Assembly: GCA_025200525.1 (NCBI GenBank)
Contig: CM045767.1
Span: 3,917,437-3,981,436 of the forward strand
Reading direction: 5' to 3'
Length of the DNA stretch: 64,000 bases
DNA from: Camellia lanceoleosa
Taxonomy: Eukaryota; Streptophyta; Magnoliopsida; Ericales; Theaceae
The notes beneath the pieces were generated by a model. It did no database searches, was not told the DNA's origin, and worked only from the letters and a program-made list of their open reading frames with translations. This document shows positions 11,938-23,127 of this stretch, in pieces. A program made the position numbers and the translations under genes. The number at the start of each line of letters is the position of its first letter. The stretch's first letter is position 1.

Positions 11938-13940
11938 CATACACGCACACTTATTACAATTATACCCTCGCACAAAGGGTCTGAAAGAATAATATACAGT
12001 CCCGAATAGTACAATCCAAATAAATAATACAGTCCAATATATGTACAAATTCCTAATTAATTAATAAATTAACTAAGAAAACTATAAACTGGCATGCAAG
12101 CCAGGGACTGCCTTGACTCTTCTTCAGCTGATGAATGATGCATATCCGGGTTGCCTTTGCACGGAAATCCACTGTGAAGTCCTAATTAGCCTCTATTTTG
12201 CAATGGTTTTTGGAAAGCGCGCCAAGCCCCGGAAGACTGCTGATTCTTGATTTGCTGCAACAGAGAACAGGAAAGGGGCATGGCAATGTATTTTCACAAA
12301 TGTATACATGCCTCGATCCTCGTGCCACCAATCACGCATCTCGATACATGATGGCCGGGGAGTCGAATTGTACAATTCAATATGGAATGAATGCACATGA
12401 AAACTCAACAAGACCTAACTCCATCGTGGATGATCCGGAGTGTCGGTGACTAGGAAATTGAGACACGTTCCGTCACTCAAAGTACGAAACGTACCTCGTT
12501 TCCCGTGCTCGGGCTAACTCCTATCCCGAACACAATGCAGTATGCATGACATGCATGAAATGCAACTAAGATACAATCTAACATGCACAATGCTATGAAA
12601 TGGCATACACAATGCACGAGGTAACATGGTATACACAATGCGCTAACATACAACCTAGCATACACAATCCTATAGAATGAAATGGCATACACAATGCATA
12701 ATGGACTTACACCAACACAAGTGGACCTCAGCCACACTCACACAGGAGGCCATTAGATGAAAATGAGACAACTCGAGATGCGTGCACGCGTACACGCAAA
12801 CCGAGGATCGACCCTAAGACACGAAATGCCACTCTAACAAGACATGACAAAACATGGAATATGGCATACTAGCATGCAAATTTCAGCAGCAAAAAGTGAT
12901 GCAAAACAGTCCCGAAACATGAAAGCATGGCACCTGAAGCATGGAATGAGACCCGAAACATGAAATTAGGCGCATGGAATGACCTATGGCTATGCAACGC
13001 ATGCATTATTTGAACATGAAGTGTGAAGATAGAATCAGGACAGCCCCAAAACAAGCATATATACATTTTTAAGGAAGGCCAAACAGTGAACACAAATGGG
13101 GCTAAGTTAGCATGCAAAAATGGCCCCGAGAGCGAGATAATGAAGCAAGTAGCAGCTTCTGACCTCAAACAGAGAAGGGCCCTTCTACAATGTTGAAGAG
13201 GGGCCCAAAATATGGTATTTTAAAGTTTAAAAGAAACCACAAAAACAAACACAAGTATGGCTAAACTCTCATACAAGAAATGGGCCAAAAGAGGGACAAA
13301 GAAACAAGTGATAGTTTCTAGCTTCAAACAGATGAAGGCCCTTCAACAATGTTGAAGAGGGGCCCAAAACATGGCATTTTACAGTTGATGACCAAACCCA
13401 ACACAGTGCACAAGCATGCTCAAAATACTATGCAAAATAAGGCCAAAAAGAGAGCTATAACACAAAGAGGAAAAAGGAAGCTTCAAACGGAAAAATACCC
13501 TTAATGAAACATGAAGAGGGAATCAAAATAAGGCCATTTAAAGTTCAGACCAAAGCCCAAAAATACAAGCACAAGGGGCTAACAAATCATGCAAAAATGG
13601 GGCCAAAAGAGGGATACAAAGGCAAGTGACAAAAGGAGGCCCCAAACAGTGATGAGTCCTTCAATAATGTTGAATAAGGGCTCAAAAAAAATCACTTTAC
13701 AGTTTATGACAGAGCTCAAAACAGTTTATAAATAGGCCTAAAATACCATGCAAGAAAGAGGCATACAAGAGAGGTAAAGAAGCAAGTGCAAAAAGGAAGC
13801 CTCAAACAGTGAGAGGCCCTTAAACAAACATGAAAGAGAGTTCGAAATAATGCTATTTTCAGTTAGGGTCGGAGCCCAAATATGCAAGCACAAAGAGCTA
13901 AGATAGGATGCAAAAATGGGACCAAAAAGAGGAGAGGAAG

Positions 13941-14186
13941 ACTTACCCTTGAAGACTCAACTTCCAGCTGCTTTTGGCCCAAGTTTGGGTGCTCCTAAGC
14001 TCTGAAGAACAACCTCAAGCTGCTGGAATGGAGGATGGAAGGGTGGGGGTATGGGTTGTAGAGTAAAGGATGTAGAATTTGGAAGGTTTTGGTGCTTGAA
14101 GTGAGGGAAAGAGAGAGATGTAATGCAAGGCTCCAAAAGCAATTTTTCTAACCCCTAAAACCAGAGCTGGGGTGCTGTTTATATAG
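13941..14186 (-). promoter_or_regulatory. LTR promoter of 3' LTR C: TATA box to donor-like site
   Basis: On the minus strand there is a TATA box (CCTATATAAAC, about 14179-14186), a short leader without ATG, and CTTCAAGGGTAAGT at about 13952-13941. The GGCCGGCC cluster lies 135-196 bases upstream. This is the same arrangement as in LTR C. Confidence 0.6.
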
Positions 14187-14320
14187 GCAAAAGAGGGGGA
14201 GAAAGAGGGGGAAAAATGGAGGGGAAAACAATTCAAGTTTCCCCCCAAAAGTTGGCCCCTCGGATACAAAATCTGGGAGGAAAATGAGGGTATTTTTGTA
14301 ATGTACCAACAGTGAGGATC

Positions 14321-14382
14321 ATGGCCGGCCAGCTTGCTAGGGTTTAGGTGGCCGGCCGGCTCTTCCCATGGCCGGCCGGCCA
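14321..14382. repeat. GGCCGGCC palindrome cluster in U3 of LTR B
   Basis: Three copies of GGCCGGCC or GGCCGGCCGGC occur in 62 bp, upstream of the TATA box on the minus strand. The C partner LTR carries the same block at 36993-37055, where one copy is mutated (GGTCGGCC). Confidence 0.9.
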
Positions 14383-15274
14383 AGGGTCAAAAGGGTCAAG
14401 TGGTATTAGTGGCTGGCCACCACAAATTGGTGGCCTCCCATGTGTGCTCAACACAGCCATGTGGTTAAAAACTGGAGACAGTGAACCAGGAGAGAGAAAA
14501 GGCCATTTTTTGGAGGGGTTCAAAAGGGTCAATGACAATTACTGGCCGGCCATGTGATATTGGTGGCCTCCCAGGTGTCCACAACACAAATATGTGGTTT
14601 TGGGCAAGAAAAAGTGGCCTTAGGGTGGTCAACATTGGCTTCCAAGTGAGAAAAACGGGCGACGGAGGGCGATGGAGGAATAAAACTGGTTGTCAGAATA
14701 ATTACTAGCCTCCCACCCTTTTATGACCTTTCTAACAATGAAACAGAGGTCCCTGCCAAAAATGAGCCCAAACCGATGCAAAATGAAGGTTCGGGGGTCG
14801 AAACGCGCAGTCCGAGGCCCCGAAAACTGACAGTTAGGCACCGGGAGTGGTGTTCGACCACGAAGTTGGTCTCTCGGACCACAGTGTCCCTCAAAAGGGA
14901 GGAAATAAAATGCACGCCAAAAATCGGAGCAAACGGAGGTGGTTAGGCGGTCCCGAACCGAGGCACTCGGCTTGACGGCTCCAAAAACCGGGAACCGAGC
15001 TCCAAAATGGGCAAAATGACCTACGACCACGAAACGTAGCCTACGGCCACTGAGAGATGGTCTACGAGACCTCTCCCTCCCTTCAGAAAAAGAAAACAGA
15101 GAAAACGGAGCCTGGTTCGCAAACCGAGGCAAGACACGAAAGGGCCCGGAAGTCCGGAGGCAAGGCTCGCAGCCGAGACTCTGAAACTTCGAAACAAGCA
15201 CGATATGCAACATCACCAAGTGCTCAATCGGTGACGTCTGAGTCTTAAGGTCGGTCAAAAATGGAGTGTCTCTG

Positions 15275-16672
15275 ATTGCTCTTGACGTAACTCGAAAGTC
15301 ATAAGTGACGGGAGTGAATGTCAAAGCCCAGAGACGACCCATTTTTGACAAGGCCGAAGACTTAGACAAACAGGTGAGATAAACAGAGATGTGCCCGCAG
15401 GCAAGGGGCAAAATGCAAAACGATATGCACAAGGCTAGATGTAACTTGATGATCATGCAAGTGTAGCAAGCTGTAATGAAGCAAATATTCGCAAATAGAT
15501 GCAACAGTTTTAAGCAAGAATGCCAAGCAACAACTACATTTCATGCAGTTAGGAATGCGGAGAATTATTCACTTCTCGTCGTGTCTCACACGGAGAAGAT
15601 ACGATACCTGCGTGATTCGTCTGGTCGCGCCAGCTTCAAATGAGCCGTACATACAATATCGTGCCTGCAAAAAAAAGAAACTCAACAAGCACAACATATC
15701 TAACAATATATGTTCAATGTGGTATTGAATGCAGGCAATCGCGGTGTCGACGGAAAAGTGCATCGCAATGCAGGAAGAAACGCGCGTGACAACGCGGGCT
15801 TAAGCACGGAGGCTTGGTGATATCAAAGAGACGTGCATAATAATGCAAGTATGTGTATGAGAATGCAAGTTACGTGCATGACAATGCAGAACAAGCGTAA
15901 ATCAGGATGCGTGTTTGTCACAAAACGACGAGCAAGGAAATGCGCGTTTCGGCGAGGGCGACCCGATCCGGCCTCCAGTTCACTTCCCGGAGAGGTTACA
16001 ACATGTTCAAGCAGGATACACCTTGATTTTGATGAGTAATGATGAGACGTCGGTTGAAGTCAAGTTCGGGAAGCGATTCGCTGACGAAAAGTGCACTTCT
16101 CTTGTACTTTTTCTGGTCCTGGGGACTCCAATTTTCCTCAAAATTTGCAGGGACTTTGGTGGGCATGTGGGGAACACCACTGGCCAACTCCCTTCCCAAA
16201 GAGAGGCCACCGGCCAGGGGGAAAGCAAAGAAGTAGCCGGCCTGCCAGGAAAGCTGGCCGGCCGGCCACCTAGCCAAATCCGCGGGCAATTTTTTCTTTT
16301 CACCCTCTTTTCTTTAAAACCATTCGGCCAAACACTTTGTGCTCACAACACCAGCTCCGAAAACATCTTCTCTACCTTCCCAAACCACTTTCCTCTTCAA
16401 ATGTGAGCTCTATATGCGTTTTCCAACGCCCCACGCAAGTTGTTTTCGTGAAATCTTTTAGTTTTAAGCACTTTGAACCGATTAAATTTTGATTTCGGTG
16501 CTTCTTTTCTCATTTTCGCGACTTAAGGTGAGTTTATCTCAACATTTGGAAGATTTTCTCGGGAGTTGACTTTTGTTGACTTTTTCATTTCCCGAGAGTT
16601 GATTTTTGTTGACTTTTCTAATTTTTGCTCATTTTTGCTCATTTTTTTTGCCTCTTTTGCAGATTTTCTGAA
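15275..16672. other. Spacer and presumed promoter region upstream of the PMD gene
   Basis: There is no gene in this stretch. An LTR-start-like sequence in the plus orientation (GACCCATTTTTGAC, then GACTTAGAC) lies at about 15321-15360, facing the LTR end at 15274. The rest up to 16180 is rich in ATGCA words. A palindrome-rich block (16204-16277) and a TTTAAA-type box (16312-16320) precede the PMD start by about 350 bases. Confidence 0.55.
16204..16320 (+). promoter_or_regulatory. Putative PMD promoter: CCGGCC palindromes plus TTTAAA box
   Basis: The sequence CACCGGCC, then AGCCGGCCTGCC, then GGCCGGCCGGCC is followed 35 bases later by CTTTAAAAC. The part 16233-16277 is clearly homologous to 22979-23023 upstream of the DUF7745-like gene (both read GGCCTGCCAG, then AGCTGGCCGGCC, then CCACYTAGC). 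The shared module makes a regulatory role plausible, but function is inferred. Confidence 0.5.
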
Positions 16673-16969
16673 ATGGCCGGTCATTTTCCTCACGGTGGAG
16701 GTCCTCTAGGTGCCGGAGGTGATCCCGATATCATGGCTCTGCCTCCGAGGGTTCGACCCTTCATACCCGAGAGGTACGAACCACCAGTACATGTTCTTCC
16801 GCGGGCTATTTTCTATCACTTCACCGATTTTGACGAGCGAGCGCCCAGGGATCTGCTTCTGCGGGAGCCAGAGTATCACCTCTCTTATGAGGCACGAGAG
16901 GTATTTACTTCGTTTTCACCTTTTCTGCAACACATTATGAATTTTTCATGTATTCTGTTTGCATTCTGA

Positions 16970-17710
16970 ACACACGGTTCAATCACTTGAGTTTCTGAAC
17001 ACTCAGTCCATAAATTGATTGTGAACACATGGCACACACTGGTTGAGAATTGAACACACGGCCCAAACACTGATTTTCTGAGCACACAGCCCGAATTAGA
17101 GGTGAACACACAGCCCAAACACTGATTTTTCTGAACACACAGTCCAAATTGAAGGTGAACACACAGCACACACTGATTGAGGGTTGAACACGTAGCCCAA
17201 CACTGATTTTCTGAACACACAGTCCGAATTGAAGGTGAACACGCAGTACACACTGATTGAGAGTTGAACACGCAGCCCAAACACTGATTTTCTGAACACA
17301 CAGTCCGAATTGAAGGTGAACACGCAGCACCCACTAATTGAGAGTTGAACACGTAGCCCAAACACTGGTTTTCTGAACACACAGTTCGAATTGAAGGTGA
17401 ACACACGACGCACACTGATTGAGAGTTGAACACACAGCCCAAACACCGATTTTCTGAACACACAGTCCGAATTGAAGGTGAACACGCAGCACACACTGAT
17501 TGAGAGTTGAACACGCAGCCCAAACACTAGTTTTCTGAACACACAGTTCGAATTGAAAGTGAACACGCAGCACACACTGATTGAGAGTTGAACGCGCAGC
17601 CCAAACACTGGTTTTCTGAACACACAGTTCGAATTGAAGGTGAACACGCAGCACACACTGATTGAGAGTTGAACACGCAGCCCAAACACTGATTTCTGAA
17701 CACATAGTTC
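16970..17710 (+). repeat. 81-bp tandem repeat in PMD intron 1
   Basis: About eight copies of an 81-bp unit fill most of intron 1. Each unit is built of three related 24-29 bp parts that start TGAACACRCAG and end in CCCAAACACTGATTTTC, TCCGAATTGAAGG or ACACACTGATTGAGAG. One unit near 17100 is shortened. Because 81 is a multiple of 3, several frames on the minus strand stay open and give artefactual Cys-rich repeat ORFs. Confidence 0.9.
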
Positions 17711-18092
17711 ACTTACTTTATTTTGTACACAGCCTATTCATCCTATTCACATGCAGCTTATTCATTTTATGCTGAAATATGTATTCATTCTGAATGCAGG
17801 TGACTTCTCGCACTGTGCGGGGGTATGGCTCTATCGTGGCGAGAGATTGGTATGCCAAGCTCCCGAAGGCTGTCCGAGATTTAGTTGACTTGGCGGGGTT
17901 CGGGCCTTTCTGCACTGGGCTATCTCGTTGTCTTGCCAGGAGGACGTTGATGGCCGCCTTGGTGGAGAGATGGTGGGACACCACCAACTCCTTCCATTTT
18001 TCTACCACGGGGGACTTGACTATGACCCCGCTTGACTTTGCCGTGTTGACTGGCCTTGACGTAGGAGGTTGGCCCATCCCTTACGACGAGGA

Positions 18093-20156
18093 TGTCACGC
18101 CCCAAACCTGCCCCTAAAAGTTTGGGCATGACCTAATCATAACTGGACATGTAACCTGGTGGACAAGCCGACGGGGCCTCATCGGAAGCATTAAACACAA
18201 ATATAACATATATGCAACATACTCCATTGAGCTATTTCTAATATGCCAGGATCTCAAACAACATATACTTCATCAAAAGCAAGTAAAGTTTCAAACTAAA
18301 TCCCTGAATATCGGTTACAGACGCAAACATTTACAGTCCCAGCCCCATGATGGGACGTATACAAAAATAACATGAAAGTTATATATGACAACCTTAGATG
18401 GCACTCAAAAACAAATAAACTAACATTTTCATGGTTTCACCAAAAATGGGTGGCTTGGTATAGTGCCTGGACATATAAAGGTTGACCGAAGGAAGCGGCA
18501 TCCTGAGCTAGGATTGCCCACCTGGGGGAAGACCTACAGAAACAGACAAACTGAGAGTGAGCCGGGCTCAGTGAATAGTAATACTTAAATGAAACATTAC
18601 TTAACTTGAACAGATGACATAGCAATACATTAGTCTGATTCCGCAATACATACATGATGGCCTTAGGCCCCATCTTGTAAATAAACTTGGTGGCTATAAG
18701 CCCTTGTAAATGGTGGCATGAAGCCCTTGGAAATGTGGCATAAAGCCCTTGATAACATGTTGGCACTACGGCCCTTGAAACTGGCGCGAGGCCCTTGAAA
18801 ATGTGGCATTAAGCTCTTGCACATTCTTTCTCTTTACATACTTTGACATTAACATTAGCTTAAATATACTTTAAACATTAGCATCTGTACATTACATGCT
18901 TGAGACATTTATATAATTGCTTTACATGCCTTACATGCCTTGATATATTGACACAATTGCATATCATTTACAGAGGTACTACTACTCACAGTGTTAGGAT
19001 GACGTGCTTGTTCCACCCGTAGTGTGCCCTGCACACATTGAAAATTCACCCTTTAGTTCATCTCAATTTACATTTCTTTTCGCTTCATTTCGAATGAATT
19101 AATACATATCAAAAAGACATCAAATGCACATTCCGGCATTATTACAAAATGGAGCAATTCGTCTTTTTCCACATGTGCCGCTGCGCACACGCGGCTTTTT
19201 TTAGTAGAACAGATGCCCTCTTTTTCTCCTTCTCCCGCACGTGCGGCCATGACTCCCGCACGTGCGACGATTCTGCATTTTGAGTCCGAAATTTGCATCA
19301 AAATCCTATTCTTTTGGGAGTGTTTGCAAAGTTCAAAATTAGATCTTTTCAATGCCAAATCATGGTTCAAAAACACATAATTAAGGTACATCATATCATC
19401 ACCTAACTTGAATTAAACCCATGAACTTAACTCAATGAATTTGAACAAAATTGACCTCACACATGATTTCATTCTTGGGACTCATAACTTACATACATAT
19501 ATCTTACCTTTCACAAAACATGGTTTAAGCATGAGTATCAATTTGGTGAGTAGAAACAAAAAAACAAGATGTAAGCTTCTATTAAGTTGAGTTCAAACTA
19601 CACAATAATAGGATCATCATCAACTTCAACATACCACTCTAGATCATTCATTCAAGTGCAAGAACTTTGTGCCAAATTAATTAAGAGGATTGGGTTAGGG
19701 AACTTCTTCTTACCTTAGCTTCAATTCTTTCAATTCTCTCTTGTTCTTGACCTCTCTCCCTCTTCCTCCCAAGGAATGTATGAAATTTCTAAGTTGAAAG
19801 CTTCTCATGGACATATAAATATATTCATTCATCACTTTTACCATATAAGACGAAATTGAATCGTTTAATCAGTCCAAAATTAAAATTTCACAAACATGCT
19901 TAAAATTATCTAAAAATTATGCTGTTCACGAATATCTTATCAATTTCAGGTAATTAAGCTGTTAAGACTTTCAAATTTCTAATTTAATGTTTTAGTGGAA
20001 ACAGATAGTTTTCTTAAGAAACAGATAGACATCTATAAACATGAATTTCAATTGCTTCGTCAAACTTTTTCATGGACTTGTTCAATAAACAGTTAAGAGT
20101 ACCAATCAAGGGCTAGAACTAGAACAAAGATCATGTGCGAGGGTCGGGTTATTACA
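18093..20156 (-). mobile_element. Solo LTR, family 2 (2064 bp), inserted in PMD exon 2
   Basis: It begins TGTCACGCCCC and ends GGGTTATTACA, with a perfect 5-bp duplication GAGGA at 18088-18092 and 20157-20161. No internal region is present. The ends match family 1 (3632-6275) but the interiors are diverged. Minus orientation is favoured by a TATA-like TATATTTATATG on the minus strand near 19815-19800, followed by a GGTAAGAAG donor-like site near 19715. Minus-strand order of TATA, purine-rich leader and donor resembles family 1. Confidence 0.85.
19165..19275. repeat. GCACGTGCG palindromes in solo LTR 2
   Basis: Two copies of CCCGCACGTGCG(G/A) lie 23 bases apart, with related CACATGTGC and CGCACACGCGGC beside them. 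The core CACGTG is also a plant G-box. The block occupies a position like that of the CGCTCGAGCGA cluster in solo LTR 1. Confidence 0.65.
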
Positions 20157-22268
20157 GAGGACATGGGCTAGTGGAAGGCTGCTTGGATATATTTACTGGG
20201 GGCTCACCCGCCTGTTGATAAATCTTCGGGCAGAGTCCGATATACCTGGTTCTCTTCCCATTTTCGGAGGGTGGAGATGGAGCCCGGGACTCTTGAGGAG
20301 GCAACACAATATGCCCGTGGTTTTCTGATGTTCCTCTTCGGGACTACTTTGTTTGCCGATAGGGGGAACACCGTTGGGCTATATCTGTTGAGTGCTTTGG
20401 TGGACCTATCACAGGTCAGACGGTATGATTGGGGTGGCGCTGGCTTGGCTACTCTTTTCTGCTACATGAGTGCGACCTCCCGCGGACGGGGGGACTTGCT
20501 TGGCGGCTATTGGAGAGCCTGGGAGGTATTTTCTACCCTCTTGATTTACATTTCTGCTCCTCATTACTTGTACATTGCACATACGGCGCACTCTGTACTC
20601 TGTATTTTGCCCTCAGCACTTTGCATTTACATTCTGCACTGTTTTCCACAGTTATGGGTCTATGTGTATTTCCCGACATTAGCCCCAGAGTTGGTGGTGG
20701 AGGGGCCCCTCGTGACCCCGTACTCACTTGTATTTGAAGGCCAGCACCGGCCAAGACCTCGGGAGTCTCTCCTTTATCTTCGGCAGTATTTCGACACGGT
20801 GCGGTCGACGAAGGTATTTTAGAACTCTTGGTTCTTTGTATTTTCATCCTTGATTTGTCTTGTACCTTCTCGATTTCTGATTGATTTATGCATTGGTTAT
20901 CCGCAGATCACATGGTAGCCCTGGGCACCCTTAGGTGAGGGTCTCCGATTCCAGTTTGCTGGAGGGCGGGGTGCCTCCCAGTACAGGATCCTATTCGAAG
21001 GGCCAGTTGGTAGGGCCTGGTTTCTGGGGGAGCACTTCTTGTGTCAAGTATGGGGCTATACTTCTCAGGACCCTCCCTCAGCACCCCCAGTCGATATGCG
21101 GATTGCTGATAGGTTCTCTTCTCGAGATGTTGTTAATGCTATGCTGGGTACTGATGCCTTACTTCATCTTGAGGAGGGGGATTATGCTACTTACCGTCAC
21201 ATATACCTGATGCCTTTATTGACGAGAGTTCGTACTCCGACGATGAGGCCTGCTGGTATGCCATCTTCGAGCCAGGCCCAGGCTTGAGCTGCAGACGCCC
21301 CTTCTACCAGCAGGGCTGGTACATCCAGAGGTGGGGGCAGATTTGTTCCCCCGATTCCCCCGCCTTATCATCATCCTGGATGGCCGGATATGCCGATTGA
21401 GTTGACGGGATGGCGATTCGGGACTCCCTACCCGATCCCGATAGAGCCTTCCCTGCCTGATCACAGATACGTCAGAGATCCCGATTCACCACCGGTATGC
21501 TTTTACAGCTTCGATTTATCAGTCAGGCACTTAGACATTCCTTCTCTTACTGACAGTTTTGCATTTGTGTCTATAGCCTCCTATCGAGTATGTGGATGAG
21601 ATGCTCGGGATGATGGCCGCACTCGAGGGCATGGTCCTGCGGAGAGAGGCACAGTTGTCCATTATGGGTGTCCAGGTATTGTCCGGTCTTCTTGCATTTA
21701 TCATATTTCCGATGACATGCTGATTTTGAACATCCCACTGCATTGATAGGCTATTTGCGTAGAGCGCACCTGACACACACCCCACTTACATACTGTATTT
21801 ACATGTACCCACTTCATGTAGTTTTCTTGTATCTGCATCTGATGTACCTTTTTCAATTGGACTCTTTATTTTCAGATGCCTCCGGTATATGCTCAGCCGC
21901 GGGCCGGGCCACCTGGGCCTTCTCGGGGAGGTGGTCCATCTGGGCCATTTCGAGGAACTGGGCCATCTGGGCCATTTCGAGGAGCTGGGCCATCCAGGCC
22001 TTCTCGAGGAGCCCGAGGAGGGGGGTCGTCTCGCAGATGCAGAGCACACATTATAGAGGAGGAGCCCGGTGAGGATGAGGAGGGGGAGGCTGCAGATCGT
22101 CAGTCAGAGACATCTGCTGACTGAGATGAGGGTTCCGGTCTTGGCTCCGAGAGTAGAGGCGAGGCCGAGGGAGATCCTGAGGATGACAGTTCCGACTCGG
22201 ATGGTGATGGTGGTGCAGAGGCTACTTCGCAGAAGAGGATGAAGAGGGCCTCTTATTCCTGCTCTTGA

Positions 22269-22899
22269 GAGCATTGATGTTGCGGTTCCCTGTTTTATTT
22301 ACCTTTTTGCTAGTAGTTGTAGCACATTATTCATTATTAGGCAGTTTTATTCTTTTTGTAAAACTTGTGCCCCTGTTTGTAAAATGTTGTAACAAATAAA
22401 GCATAATGGAATGAAACAGCTTTTGAAAAAGTATTGTATTTTAAACTCTTAGCATCATATTGCATCATTTTGCACCATAATGAGATTGAATGAAAATATG
22501 CATTGTGCATTTGCCCAGTCAGGTAGTGAACCAACGCAACAACTTAACTCACCAAGATATAACAAAACCTTAGCAAGTTTACAACTTGATAAGCAAAATA
22601 CAACAGTGTTGACAACTTAATAAACAAGGCTCAACAAAAATTGCTTAAACAAAGGGTAACAACTCAAAAGCACAAAACACGACAGCTCGACAAACAACTC
22701 GATAAGAAAAACGACAACTCGATAAGCAAAACAACAACTCGATAAACAAAAACTCAACAAAACAAAGTATACTTCGGACGATCTGGGCAACGGAATGCAT
22801 CCGAAATAGAGGGAAGTGGAGGCCTTTGACATACCCGTTGCATGGAAATGCTCGAAACTTCCTCCTGGAGGGTAAAACAGGGCCAAAAACACACATTGG
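22269..22899. other. Spacer between the two antisense genes, with 17-bp repeats
   Basis: The 3' side of the PMD gene holds AATAAA near 22398. From about 22575 to 22760 there are imperfect repeats of CAACTCGATAAGCAAAA (clearest copies at 22695-22760). No gene was recognised. Confidence 0.6.
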
Positions 22900-22902
22900 A
22901 GC

Positions 22903-23081
22903 ATGGCCGGCCACTTTTGGGAGCCGGCCGGCCAGCTTTATTGCAAAGGGGGAGCCACCGGCCAAGTTTTGAAAAAGGAAATGGCTGGCCTGCCAGAAAA
23001 GGTAGCTGGCCGGCCACTTAGCTCAGCAACCGTCAAATTTTTGACACGTGTCCCCCGAATAGTGTTTTCTCCTCTTTAAAA
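22903..23081 (+). promoter_or_regulatory. Putative promoter of DUF7745-like gene: GGCCGGCC cluster plus TTTAAA box
   Basis: Four GGCCGGCC-like palindromes occur between 22903 and 23018, then CACGTGTC at 23045 and CTTTAAAAG at 23072-23081, 47 bases before the ATG. It shares a homologous 45-base module with the PMD promoter (16233-16277). Confidence 0.5.
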
Positions 23082-23127
23082 GCCTTGGCTCCGTGGTTCA
23101 TTCAATTCATCTTAGTTTTGCACAAAA

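Larger units (their letters stand above)
11938..15274 (-). mobile_element. 3' LTR of element C (interrupted, proximal part)
   Basis: Minus-strand LTR that matches 34611-37957 over its whole length, including the GGCCGGCC block at 14321-14382, the TATA box, the U5 subrepeats and the U3 end. It starts at an internal LTR position because element A inserted here; the missing 1.07 kb should lie left of the window. The terminal three bases are mutated: minus CAGAGACACTCC against the consensus TGTAGACACCCC. Sampled stretches near 14800-15270 look roughly 94 percent identical to LTR C by eye. It is therefore taken as the partner LTR of 33544-37957. Confidence 0.75.
16673..22268 (+). pseudogene. Antisense plant mobile domain (PMD) gene, six exons, disrupted
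   Basis: The protein resembles the plant mobile domain family (aminotransferase-like; MAIL1 and transposon-borne relatives). Exons with GT..AG introns: 16673-16900, 17800-18092 joined to 20162-20525 across an inserted solo LTR, 20652-20813, 20907-21494, 21577-21675 and 21876-22268. Every exon ends in phase 0 (76, 219, 54, 196, 33 and 131 codons), which strongly supports the model. Family signatures: ERWWDTTNSFHF and MTPLDFAVLTGLDVGGWP in exon 2, YARGFLMFLFGTTLF and YDWGGAGLATLF after the insertion, WVYVYFPTLAP in exon 3. Exon 6 has GPSG/GPFR repeats, then an acidic Ser/Asp tail and a basic KRMKR. In-frame stops at 20169, 20916, 21285 and 22122 and the LTR make it non-functional; the stop at 22122 could be the native one. 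An AATAAA lies near 22398. It is oriented against gag-pol. Confidence 0.8.

Noticed and set aside
14629..15504. 291-residue minus-strand frame in LTR B and its 241-residue counterpart at 37252-37977
   Set aside because: It lies in LTR U3 upstream of the TATA box, is broken in LTR A, and has no recognisable domain. Conservation between B and C is expected because they are an LTR pair.
16885..17705. Long minus-strand frames of about 27-residue Cys-rich repeats (three overlapping frames)
   Set aside because: They are produced by the 81-bp tandem repeat, whose length is a multiple of three, inside a well-supported intron of the plus-strand PMD gene. All frames stay open for the same reason.
16970..17710. 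CRISPR-like array
   Set aside because: Units are contiguous 81-bp tandem copies without unique spacers, in a plant intron.
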